NCBI GenBank assembly: GCA_027596075.1
Contig: JADGJC010000212.1
Location: forward strand, 1-64,000
DNA length: 64,000 bases
Direction of reading: 5' to 3'
Origin: Rhizophlyctis rosea
Lineage: Eukaryota > Chytridiomycota > Chytridiomycetes > Rhizophlyctidales > Rhizophlyctidaceae
In this document: piece after piece, positions 1 through 9,293 of the stretch
Layout of the letters: every line of letters starts with the position of its first letter
Position numbering within the stretch: position 1 is the first letter of the stretch
Notes under the pieces: model-generated
What the model was told of the DNA's origin: nothing
Databases searched by the model: none
The model's input: the letters and a program-made list of their open reading frames with translations, nothing else
Translations under genes and position numbers: made by a program

Positions 1-6
1 CCTGCT

Positions 7-38
7 CCCCCCCCCAACCCCCCCCCCCCCCCCCCCCC
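7..38. repeat. Poly-C tract at left edge
   Basis: The first 38 bases are almost pure cytosine, broken only by one AA. It is low-complexity sequence and may reflect a contig edge; nothing functional can be read from it. Confidence 0.8.
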
Positions 39-87
39 GACCCGCCATTGGTTCTTTCGTTGTCAAATGACGTTGTAATAACCATCT

Positions 88-567
88 ATGATCATTTTTC
101 GACTACTTACTCTCATTACAGGGTCACGATACATCACACCGACCTCCACAGAGGCCTCCACCCTCCTCCCTCACTGCCTCTACCACGTTCCTGACCGCCA
201 TAGGGGCGTCCATTCTGAAAGCATTGTCCCGTCCCTGCCCTCCATCTACCTTGCAACCCTCGACACTCTCATCACCGTTTACAACGCAACCGTCCCGCCC
301 AATACCTACCATGACTTCTATAAAGCATACGAAGACATGGGATCTGGGGACGAGTGGGACAATGATACTGGTGAACCTGGGAAGAATCTGAATTGGCAGG
401 AGGCGTTTTCGATTGAGGAGTGGAGGCGGTTGGTGAGGTTGGAGGTATTGGCGGGGGTGAGGTTTAGGAAGGGGGATATTGTTGTTGTGAAGGGGTTGGA
501 TGAGAGGATTGGGAGGGCTGTTGAGAGAGAGCTGCAGGAGGTGGGGTATGAGTTTGATGATGAGTGA
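88..567 (+). CDS. 3' exon of an unrecognised protein, truncated at the left edge
   Basis: An open frame runs to a TGA at 565-567. A pyrimidine-rich stretch ending in ACAG at 117-120 looks like a 3' splice site, so the real exon probably starts at 121 and the 5' part of the gene lies outside the window. The C-terminal half (from about residue 60) is acidic and has helical character, with a segment rich in glutamate and tryptophan around residues 100-117 and an acidic tail. No family was recognised. The codon pattern changes from C-rich to G-rich along the exon, as in confirmed genes of this window, which supports it being coding. The opposite-strand frames here are low-complexity shadows. Confidence 0.5.
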   Translation: MIIFRLLTLITGSRYITPTSTEASTLLPHCLYHVPDRHRGVHSESIVPSLPSIYLATLDTLITVYNATVPPNTYHDFYKAYEDMGSGDEWDNDTGEPGKNLNWQEAFSIEEWRRLVRLEVLAGVRFRKGDIVVVKGLDERIGRAVERELQEVGYEFDDE

Positions 568-1241
568 TGCTTGTATGTAGCGATCGATGTAGAGTTCGAT
601 GATGTAGAAAAAACCTTTTTGAATGGAAAATGATGGTGGAGATTACACCTGCTAGTTGAGTGTTTGCATTTATCAATGCTCCTGACAGCGGATTGAGTCA
701 TATTCTGCTGACTCGGTTTGAGGGTGAGGATTTTGGGATTTTGGAAAGGCGACTCAGGATTCCGAAGAAATGCGTAACAGAGAGGGGAAGGAGCAAATGG
801 AAAGGTTGAAAGGTGCGCGCTATTCAAATTCATGGAATGGACGTCAATGGTAATTAGGTAGCATGGTTGTTGACATGAAAGAACACCATTTTGCTTACAG
901 CAGTGGTGATGTTCGCATTGCAGGTTGCTCATCCGCCGAATAGAATCGGCCCCAATAAAGCTTCATAGGGACCACATGCTCCTATCTGCTGTGTTGCTGT
1001 TATGCGTGTTCTGTAGGCACTATCACCCCCACGACGTCAGCTCTGGTGAGTTTGAATCGCTCATCCACAGAAACACATTCAACCATTTCACAATCAAACA
1101 TCTTCTGCTACCATTCCTGGGAGGTGATTCTGATATACACATCGATCGCAAATAGGCCACCTTTCCCTACTTATCCATAATGGACTACTTGCTTGTCGTA
1201 GTCCACCAGCTCACTTTGCCACTACGTTTCATCCGCACATG
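568..1241. other. Intergenic, no gene seen
   Basis: The stretch lies between the 3' ends of two convergent genes. Open frames are present on both strands but are composition-driven and show no domain or splice support. Nothing further is seen. Confidence 0.5.
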
Positions 1242-2169
1242 CTACTTCCCAGCAATGCGAACGGTCAATCCGGCATGTAGGTCATGTTCAATCCTACCCT
1301 CGTCCCACCGGTGCCCGCCCCCTTCATCATAGTCCGCAAACGTAGATTGTCCACTCTTATGTTTCCGCGGCTGGGGCACGAATGAAGCGAGGAAGGCGTG
1401 CGTTTCGGGGGATGTGTATTGGAGAGTTGTTGAATTCTTTTTGTACAATGTATTTTTGGATAGTAAAGATGTCAGTAGTGGTATAGATGAAGGAATGAAA
1501 ACACCTGATTGGAAATACGTACCTTAGGAATAGGCCTCCCCGCCGGCTTTGTCATCATCTCATGTTTTGACTTGCGGTCAGCGAGGTCAGGATCGAAGCC
1601 CGGGATGGTGAAATCTCGGCGCTGAGTGGACTGCGTTCTCGATCTGCATGACCCAAAGTCTCGTTAGTGGACTCCTTCATGGGCCAACCCCGTCTGATCA
1701 CACCAGCTACATCATCCAATGACGAAACCTCCTAGGACACAGTAACGCAATCCCCTTCCGAGCAAGAGCTTACATGAAATCATCCCCACCCACAACACCA
1801 AACCCCGTACCACCACTCCCCTCCCTAATCCTTTCCAACGCCTCCCCAAACTCCGGCGCAGCAGCATATCTCAATTTCGGACCACTGTTTTCTCCTCCAC
1901 TAGAGCCGCGAGATGCATTGGCTCGTCTCGATTCGGCAGTCTTATCTGTGTAATCTGCGCGGGAGGTGGATTGTGGGGGTGCCTAAGGGGAGAGTTAGTG
2001 ATGGATGAGACTGATGAGTGGCAGTGGGGAGTTATAGACGTACATCATACGGGGCGGAGGATTGGTCGAATATGGTGTCTTTGGTGTTTTTGGAGTGCGG
2101 TGGCGGGATCGTTCGACGGTGTTGAGGGTGGGTTTGTTGTGTTTGAGGGCGTTGGGAGAAGTAAGACAT
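1242..2169 (-). CDS. Unrecognised four-exon protein, 216 aa
   Basis: A four-exon model reads cleanly on the minus strand: 2169-2044, 1982-1774, 1643-1523 and 1436-1242, with GT donors (GTACGT, GTAAGC, GTACGT) and AG acceptors; the summed length is a multiple of three. The start is the ATG at 2169, opening with MSYFSQRPQ. The N-terminal 45 residues are Gln/Pro/His-rich. A charged centre contains the motif APEFGEALERIREG. A third segment reads RRDFTIPGFDPDLADRK, and the C-terminal 64 residues contain a compact motif ending HRWDEGRIEHDLHAGLTVR. No membrane segment or signal peptide is seen. The gene is divergent from the membrane-protein gene, with only about 190 bases between the two start codons, so they probably share a promoter. 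Function unknown; because the organism appears flagellated, a zoospore-specific role is possible but unsupported. Confidence 0.6.
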
Positions 2170-2360
2170 GGCGGGGATGAGTGGGTGGGGCTCGGACCTG
2201 TCCTGAGGTCCGTGATGGTGAGAAGATGGTTGCAGCCGGCCAGTGGGGGACGCGGACAAGGTGATGACTGACAGGGAAATCAAAACCGGAGTTGGGGAAA
2301 AAGAAATTTTGTGATAGATCTTGGGAAGGACGGGAGGTCGTGGTAATTGAATCACAATGA

Positions 2361-4067
2361 ATGGATGGGTAAGTAAACAAGACCCGTGGCGTCGTCTGTC
2401 CGAACCCCCTCATTCATGACGCTCATTCTCCCATCATGATGCTTACCCTACAACACTTAGAAACGACCAACGATTCTTGGAGATCGGAGACCTCCATTCA
2501 CAAAAACCAACAACAGGATCCGTCGGAACATTTGGCACCATCTCCCTTCTTGCCTCCCACATCTCGCTCTTTTTCGCCCTCAAGGTCGCCAAAAACATGC
2601 CAATAGCACCTCTAACCATCGCCTCCTGCATAACAAGCACACTCATCATCATCCTCTCCACACGTAAAGCCATCCTTCTAACCACCTGCATACCCTCCAC
2701 GCACTCCAATGTCTCCTCACCGGCAACCTCAGCAGGTTCCCCAAGTCACAATGCTATCGGGAGCGCGAGTACCGGTACGCCCCTGATGCTGGAAAGAAAA
2801 AAGGGAACAATGCCACCTATGCAAAAACAGTTGATGTGTGTTATGTGGTGTTATGTGGCCGGGATGGTGGGGTATTTTAGTTATTGCACGTTTTTGGCGG
2901 TTTGTGCGAGGGATAAGTTGTGTGCGATTGAGAATGTGGGGAAGGGGGCGAGTGTTGTTTGGTTTATTTTTTCGGATTTTATATACTTTACCTCTGGTGA
3001 GGGTTTACGTGCGATGATGTTTGATTGCACTTTGCGTAATTCCCATTGCTGACCATTCTGCATGCTGCTGTGTGTTTCATATCCCTTTCGTCACTCCGTC
3101 CGTCACCGTCTTTCTATACGCTGCCAACCCTTGCCACACACCCATTCTTGAACTTTATCCTAACACAGCCCTCCTCTACTTCTTCGCCCTCCTAACCCGC
3201 TTTGAATTGTTCCGCCTAATCCTCCGCTTCAGCCCCCGCCTGATCCCCGCTCTCCGAATCATAGCCGGTATCCTCTTCATCGGGTGCATGATAGCTGATT
3301 TCCGTCTTACCTACCCGTATTGGGAAGGCCTACCTGGTGACATAGGCATCATTCTGATTGTAAGTATGGCGGATGGGCACCACTTATTTTCGATGCATGT
3401 GTCTGTAGTTGATGGCTTGGCGATGGGAATATTTTGAAACTGAGATCTGAAGCTGCTGCCATTTGTGCGTTGTAGGCAATATGGTGGCTGTGGATCATCT
3501 TTGTCGATCTTTTCCTCTCCTTCCGAATGGTCCGCACGTTTCGAAAAATACGGAAAGGTCTCGATAACATCGGTGCTCCCGTCGCGTTTCCCATACATTC
3601 AGATAAGGAGGGTGCTGGAGGTGCAGATGGTACGCTCGGCCGTCCCAAAGTGGATTCAAAAGCAGATCCAATCGATGCGAAGCCTGGCGGACGGAAAAGC
3701 TGGGGAAGCCAGTTACGGCATTGGCAACAACAAACGGGGTTGAAGACCTCGGAAGGGTTTGGGTTGGAATGGATGTTGGGTGGTATTGTTACGTCAGACT
3801 TGGTTTCATTGGCGGCTTTTGGGGTACCGGGGTTTGTGAACTCGGTGAGTTCAATTTTTTGCTTCAACTGAATGGTTATGGTAAATGCCCATGCTGAACA
3901 AAGGGGTCTAGGGGGGAGGAATAGAGGAATATGCTCTCTTCGCCGCATTCGGCTATGGTATACACCTTCTGTTGGGTGTCGAGTTCTTGTCCAGATTTAA
4001 GGCATCGGTGTTGCACGTCACTGATCCGCAGATGAAGCGTTCTGTGGGAGGTGAAGGGGATGTATGA
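2361..4067 (+). CDS. Unrecognised multi-pass membrane protein
   Basis: A short first exon at 2361-2368 (ATGGATGG) joins across a 92-base intron, with donor GTAAGT at 2369 and acceptor TTAG at 2457-2460, to a long exon starting with codons NDQRFLEIG. At least two further introns are needed, near 2995-3070 and 3361-3475, and a last one near 3845-3910. The frame ends at TGA 4065-4067. About seven to eight hydrophobic segments are visible: TISLLASHISLFFALKVA, a second ending SCITSTLIIIL, one around CVMWCYVAGMVGYFSYCTFL, then segments near 2960, 3170-3230, 3250-3300, 3480-3530 and 3910-3990. A basic, glycine-rich loop of about 80 residues (3545-3760) separates the last pairs. The topology resembles a 7-8 TM receptor or transporter, but no family motif was recognised. 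Confidence 0.6.
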
Positions 4068-4153
4068 TGGACAGCAGCTGGTATATAGCAGGGCACTTCA
4101 GGACTCAACAACGAGATTTTCCACAGAAACGTAGCAACCATGATATTATTACA

Positions 4154-5700
4154 TTACAACAAAGACATTTGCTGATAGTCCTCTTTGTTGGACCGGGTTA
4201 TCCTACATGGCCTCGGCGCGTGGTTAGGGTGAGGCTCGCAGCATTCATCAACTTCCATGGCAGCAACACTACCCCCTGCGTTGTCAGCATCAACTATTAC
4301 TACCTTCGCATCCCCACGAACGACCTTAGCAGCACGAGTCTTCTTAGCACGCTTGACATCCTTCTTCGCCCTCCCACTACCGTCGATAGGGATCCCGTCC
4401 CAAGTAACCTTGATAGGCTTTTGATCCCAGTTCCTGGGCGTAAGATGATCCTCAATCCCCAACTTCCTCCCCAGCGTATTAACCGCCCAATCATCCAACA
4501 CCTGCCCACACGCAAAAAGCACAATACTATTCCTAGTCCACTCCCCCTTCGTGACGTCCCCCTTCCCCTGATGACGTCGAATAAACTTCTTGTTTGAGTG
4601 CGTAAGCATAGCAGAACGGACCACGATGATAGAACCGGAAGGAAACTCGAAAATCGACTCGACCTCCTCCAGGACGAGTTCGCCTTGGTCGAATTCGCCG
4701 TAGCAGACCACGACGCAGATTCCATAGGGGGAGTCGGTGCAGTCTTTGTGGCGGGTTGTTTGGCAGTTGAGGTTTACGGCGAGGCCGGGGAAGAGGCCGC
4801 AGAGGAAGTTTTTCTTGTATTTTTGTTTTACGTAGCGGCGAGCGGAGGAGAGGATGGCGTAGTCGGCGGGGAAGTGGTTTTTGATGAGGTTTTCGATGAG
4901 GGTCCAGAGGCGTTTGTTGCGGTCGAGGAAGTGTTGGATGGAGGGGTGGATTTCGTTTGCGACTTTGCCGCCGCAGGCGTCGGTGTTGTAGAAGGGGGTG
5001 TCGTATTGGCAGGCCTGGATGGAATTTTTTTTTTGACAAGGTTAGATTCCGATACCCTGGCAAAATCAAACCACTACCGTCATTGCATAAGGGGAGGATT
5101 ACTTACCCGCTTCCACAAGCAAATATGTACAGCTCCAAAAACCCCACGTTGGTGTTCCCACTCAAACTTCAACCACTTCAAATCCGCCAATGCCCTCACG
5201 CTCTCATCCAGGTCTTTCAACACATCCTCCGGGATCACGCGCAGGTCCAACCGATGTGCGAGGACAATCCTTCCGTGTTTGTAGTCCGCGTATAGTTTGG
5301 CATGTTCCACTGCCTCGCCTGACTCAACTTCGAAAGTCCGGAAGTCATCAAGCTTCTCCCCGAGGTATTCCTCTGGACTGAAGCCCCTGCCTTCTGGTTG
5401 ACGACGGTTGGTTTTGGCAGCGATATCGTTGACGACGGTGGATGTTTTTTCGCTGACATCACTGATGTCGGGGTCGGATGCGGTAGCGCGGTGGTATTGC
5501 ATTAGGTTGTCGTTATGTTTGGCGTCGTTGGCGAGGTCGGAGGCAGTTTTGTTGCGGGCCTTATTCTGTTGAGGTTCGAGGTTTTCGATGCCGTCGGGAT
5601 TGACGACGTTGGTGAAGAGTTGGACGGCACTGGTCTGATCGCGGGAAGCCAAGTTGCTTGGGATGTGTTCTCTGGTGTAGTTCAGTTGTTTTCGTGCCAT
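4154..5700 (-). CDS. 2-oxoglutarate/Fe(II)-dependent dioxygenase, fungal TET/JBP-like
   Basis: Two exons, 5700-5107 and 5014-4154, join in phase 0 (donor GTAAGT, acceptor TCCAG) to give 484 residues. The second exon holds a recognisable double-stranded beta-helix dioxygenase core. An HxD iron motif (HKD, residues 287-289) is followed by DSPYG and a strand with GEFDQGELVL, then PSGSIIVVRSAMLTHSN with the distal histidine at 337. A basic residue in WTRNSIVLF (about Arg359) is placed for 2-oxoglutarate binding. This order (HxD, small-Gly strand, GxFxxGEL, proline-glycine turn, RSxxLxH) is that of the fungal TET/JBP-related and transposon-associated dioxygenases. The N-terminal 198 residues are acidic and polar without a recognised domain; the C-terminal 100 are lysine-rich and could bind nucleic acid. 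Candidate activity is oxidation of 5-methylcytosine or another modified base, but a protein or RNA substrate cannot be excluded. No transposase is seen beside it. Confidence 0.75.
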
Positions 5701-5895
5701 GTTGCAGTGTGTTGACAAGATCGAATTGGAACATACTCTTTGGCGCACTGTTGAACTCTGGCCCTGAAGTCCGCCGGTATATGGTCATGTAAAGGAATTT
5801 CGCCACCCGGTTCACCCTAATATTCGAAAGCTGCCTCTCCCGCCATTGTATAAAGATGGGCCACGTGTTCCTTGATCTTCACTTGTTTCTCAGCC

Positions 5896-6201
5896 TTATA
5901 CATATCGCTCTTTTTTGAACTTGAGGAATGGATCAGCCGAAGTCAACAAAACCACAGATATCAGCGTGCTCAAACCCACCTCTGCAACAAACTGCTTAAC
6001 CTCGTCACGATCTGCCTGGTCGATTCCATTGTACGAAATCTTCCTCTCCTTCGCAGTGTGAACATCGAGGTAATCCCAGCAAAGAGATTCGGCTTTGGTT
6101 TGCAAGTGTAGTCGGCGGATCTTTTCTTCCTCTAACTTTTGCTTTTTCTGCTTCTTCTCTCTCCCCTGCCGTTTAGTTTCAGGTAAGTTTTTCTTGCCCA
6201 T
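5896..6201 (-). CDS. Small lysine-rich protein, unrecognised
   Basis: A single open frame of 101 residues starts at ATG 6201 and stops at TAA 5896. It opens with a strongly basic, coiled-coil-like stretch (residues 1-32, Lys/Glu/Gln-rich) followed by a neutral domain containing CWDYLDVHTAKERKISYNG. A donor-like GTGGGT and an acceptor-like CTCAAG lie inside the frame, so a shorter spliced form ending FKKERYV is also possible. No family is recognised. Confidence 0.4.
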   Translation of the reverse strand: MGKKNLPETKRQGREKKQKKQKLEEEKIRRLHLQTKAESLCWDYLDVHTAKERKISYNGIDQADRDEVKQFVAEVGLSTLISVVLLTSADPFLKFKKERYV

Positions 6202-7080
6202 GGCGAGTATGTGTTGAGAAGGAAGTGAAAGGAGAAAGAGATTGCTGGAAGTCTGGGGTATGGTTGTAAGGGGCCGCTTCAGTAACAATATATACAGCGT
6301 ATGACCTGGCTCGATGTTTGGGACTAAGTGTGCAAGTAGGAAGGCTTCCTATTGACCAACATGAACTTGAATATTTTGTGGATTTGCTTTGTGTTTGGGA
6401 TGGGCCACAAGCATACTGGTCCGAGCCGGGCGGACGCGAAAAATTCAAGCCAACAATGTCCGATTGATGTGGCTTGGCACTCGGAACCCCCCAATACCTG
6501 CAGCATCGCAACTCTGGGTCAGTTGAGAGAGTGCGTGAGTTGCGTGCTTCAGAGTGGACTGAGTAGACCCAGCGTCTAGGAATAAGAAAGCCTGCATCCC
6601 TTGTTGTTATCCATATGCGCCCAATCAAACGAAAAGGGCAAGATTGACTATGAAGCATGGATCCCACCAATATATGGATGCATTGCAAATGACTCAACCG
6701 CCGTCTCCACACCGGTCCCACCCGCCCCACGACGAAAACTTTCATCTTTTCATCTTTTTCATCTTTTCCGACCCTCCGCTTCGGGATCCCCACTTGGCAC
6801 CTCCAAACCTCGACCATACTTTTGTTCAGAATTGGAATTCTCCTGAGCAAAAGTGTATGTTGTGTGCTGCATGGAGGATGAATTGAGTGAGGCACTCGCG
6901 GGTCAACGGAGTGGGGACCTCGTGGATAACGTATCCAGTGCCCAACTATGCCTGGAGATTCGGATGGAAACGCAGGGAAGAGCGTATGAAAGCGTTGCAC
7001 TCAATCGACCACTGACAGCAAGTAACAGGGACGACACAACACAACGAACACATAAAGCTGGTCCTCGAACGCCTCCCCTT
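6202..7080. other. Intergenic, no gene seen
   Basis: Frames occur on both strands but none has splice support or a recognisable domain. This precedes the region of duplicated exon/intron-like modules. Confidence 0.45.
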
Positions 7081-7405
7081 GTCGTCCCCAAGTCTTCCCT
7101 CCTTCTCGATCTTCGGTAAATATCATCTAACTTTGTAAGCCTTATTATTGATCTTTACTGACGTTGCATTTTCTTGACAGAACTCGAAACTATGACACTC
7201 ACATTCAATCAATCCTGTTCATTTCGATATAATGCCAATATATTGTCAACCGCAAGTCCCCCTTCTTCTTTATCTTCGGTGAGTACCCTCTGACTTGCAA
7301 GTCTTAATATTGAGCATTACTGACGTTACCATCCTTCATAACAGGACTCAAAACTATCACCGTCATCGATTGAGTCGTTCTCACTTCAAACATAAGTCCG
7401 CATTT

Positions 7406-7447
7406 CGGTTCCATTGGGGAACCGATCCAGTCCGTCAACAGTGACGG
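7406..7447 (+). repeat. Two-hairpin element, copy 1
   Basis: Two perfect inverted repeats lie seven bases apart: CGGTTCC/GGAACCG with a five-base loop (7406-7424) and CCGTCA/TGACGG with loop ACAG (7432-7447). The same arrangement recurs at 7591-7631. The stems are conserved while the loops differ, which suggests RNA-level structure. A donor-like GGTGAGC follows immediately. Confidence 0.6.
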
Positions 7448-7590
7448 GAAGGTGAGCTTGATACACATCATTTCTACCACGGAAGGAGTAGAACACTCAC
7501 AAATTTCTCTGTTTCATACACAGTCCTCATAAGACTTCGTACTATGACCGTTACAATCAATCATGCTCAGTTAAACACAACTCCGCCTCT

Positions 7591-7631
7591 CGGTTCATAG
7601 GGGAACCGTTCCAGTCCGTCAGCACTGACGG
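7591..7631 (+). repeat. Two-hairpin element, copy 2
   Basis: This is a second copy of the element at 7406-7447: CGGTTC/GAACCG (7591-7608) and CCGTCA/TGACGG with loop GCAC (7616-7631), separated by TTCCAGT. It is also followed directly by a donor-like GGTAAGC. The two copies are about 185 bases apart. Confidence 0.6.
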
Positions 7632-8242
7632 GAAGGTAAGCTTCTCCACCCACCGCACCCCTCCCACGCATGGAACGTAACACTTACAATCCTTCTCTAC
7701 CTCGCACACGGTCATGTATGTTGGTCACCGAAGCACTCGCTTGGTCATCGTCTTTTTTCCATGTCCCAGCTGCACTCCTCTTAGCCAAAATGACCTCCCA
7801 CCTATGGCCAATTCCAACTTTCACTGCGGCTGCCGTTCCTGCACGCTGTACCACTTTGGATGTAAGTGTCAATCTTCAGTACGGTGCTTCGTGATTGGTA
7901 AATCACCTTACTTATCTTCAACATCTAGGCTGCCAACCTTCACCCACAGGCTCTACTCTTCCACCAATGCGTTCATGTCGTGATACCATGTCGTGATGCC
8001 AATGGGAGGGACTTTGATTGAGGTAAGCGTCTCATCCTTGAATTATGATGTAGAAACCTCTTAACTCATCTTCCTCGCCAATGCAGTACCCTATCCATCA
8101 CCCGGAAATCACTCGTCGTCTACCTCTTCGAGACTGGCTGCGCAACTCGAGACTTTCGGCTTCGTACTACCCTAGACCTCATCACCGGCCCACCGCACCA
8201 AGACAATGCTGGCTTCCAGTCACTAGCTACCACCCGGCCACG

Positions 8243-8535
8243 ACGGTTCTACCCTTCTACCTCGGTCCCACGACGGTGCTACCTTACACTCTGGTCCCCA
8301 AGACGGTTCTACCCTCCTACTCCGGCTCTAAGACGGTTCTACCCTCCTACTCCGGCTCCAAGACGGTGCTACCTTCCACTCTGGTCCCCAAGACTAACCC
8401 TTCGCTCTGGTCACCAAGACGGTGCTACCCTTTGCTCTGGTCCCCAAGCTGGTTCTACCTTCCACTCCGGTTCCAAGGCGGTGCTCTAACCACTCCGGTT
8501 CCAAGATGGTGCTGCCCTTCCACCTCGCTTCTACG
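8243..8535 (+). repeat. 30-bp minisatellite, about ten units
   Basis: Units follow the pattern ACGGTTCTACC...CCAAG, about 30 bases each, with some 26-27-base variants near the 3' end. In one frame the best units encode the decapeptide TVLPSTLVPK or TVLPSYSGSK; a second frame is also open through several units (RRFYPPTPAP). Units diverge and the frame slips after about 8390. It may be the terminal exon of the modular locus upstream, but no complete protein can be defended. Confidence 0.75.
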
Positions 8536-8639
8536 CCTCTACTTTGGTCTCACGGCTTCCTTCTTCGTCACTCGCAAGTCCTACAACACGGACATATCGA
8601 TATCGTCAACAAATACGGCAACAGTCAAGGCTGTTGATT

Positions 8640-9293
8640 TCATTGATTGTTTGCTTTTTCACCCCTTGTTCTTTTTGATATTCATTTCTTTTCGGTAACC
8701 TTTTTTACTTTCTGGATTTCATTTTGTTTCGTTCACTTTCTTTCATACCTTCTATTGTTTTTTTGTTTTCGTTTCATGTTCCGTTTCCTTGAGGTTTCTT
8801 TTTTCCATTCTTTGACGTTGTTTTTTCTTTGAGTTCTTTTTTGAGTTGCTTTCTTTGAGTATTTTTCTTTGAGATTCGTTTTCTTTTGTTGTCTGTTTCA
8901 TTTAAGGTTTCCCGTTCCTACTCATTGCTCTTCTTTCGTTCGACTTCATTCCGTTGATTGTTTTGTGTGTTCGAGTGATATAAGTCGGGATGTAGAACAG
9001 TGTATAGATGAGTAAACTAGACTTATAAATTGTACGCTTGTATGTGGACAGCGAATGTATCATAAACTTCTATATACATTTTTATAATTTTGCCGCCAGT
9101 GGCTTGTGAAGTCTCCGCACTTTCCTTCGAAATTTGAATGGCGCGTTGTCGATGTCAGGGTCTATCCGAATCGCAGAACTTTGAAGCCCTCAAAGGACCA
9201 CAAAATTCAAAAATATGTTGAAGTCTTCCCTATCGCATCTCTTCTTCTATTTGCCAAATCAACAAAGTTTTGTTTCTATCCATTATTCCCAAG
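8640..9293. other. T-rich intergenic tract and GND upstream region
   Basis: The stretch 8640-8960 is strongly T-rich on the plus strand (runs of TTTTT, CTTTC, GTTTC) and could be a 3' UTR of the locus upstream. The remainder is the upstream region of the 6-phosphogluconate dehydrogenase gene. No gene is seen. Confidence 0.45.

Larger units (their letters stand above)
7085..8240 (+). repeat. Degenerate duplicated exon/intron-like modules
   Basis: Intron-like segments recur here: a GT donor (GGTAAATA, GGTGAGTA, GGTGAGCT, GGTAAGCT), in two of them a TACTGACGTT branch-like site, and an AG acceptor (TTGACAG, ATAACAG, ATACACAG). After the first acceptors comes a related exon-like sequence containing ACTCGAAACTATGAC or ACTCAAAACTATCAC, and TACTATGACCGTTACAATC after a later one. 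Further introns are suggested near 7862-7928 and 8019-8086. The direction of all splice-like signals is plus. The exon-like parts do not join into a convincing long protein. The region is therefore best read as a decayed repetitive gene or a spliced non-coding transcript built by tandem duplication. Confidence 0.45.

Noticed and set aside
318..932. 204-codon minus-strand frame
   Set aside because: It is low-complexity Ser/Thr/His-rich, antisense to the left-edge exon, without splice or domain support.
4598..5284. 228-codon plus-strand frame rich in Val/Glu/Gly
   Set aside because: It is antisense to the dioxygenase exons, whose iron-binding motifs identify the real frame.
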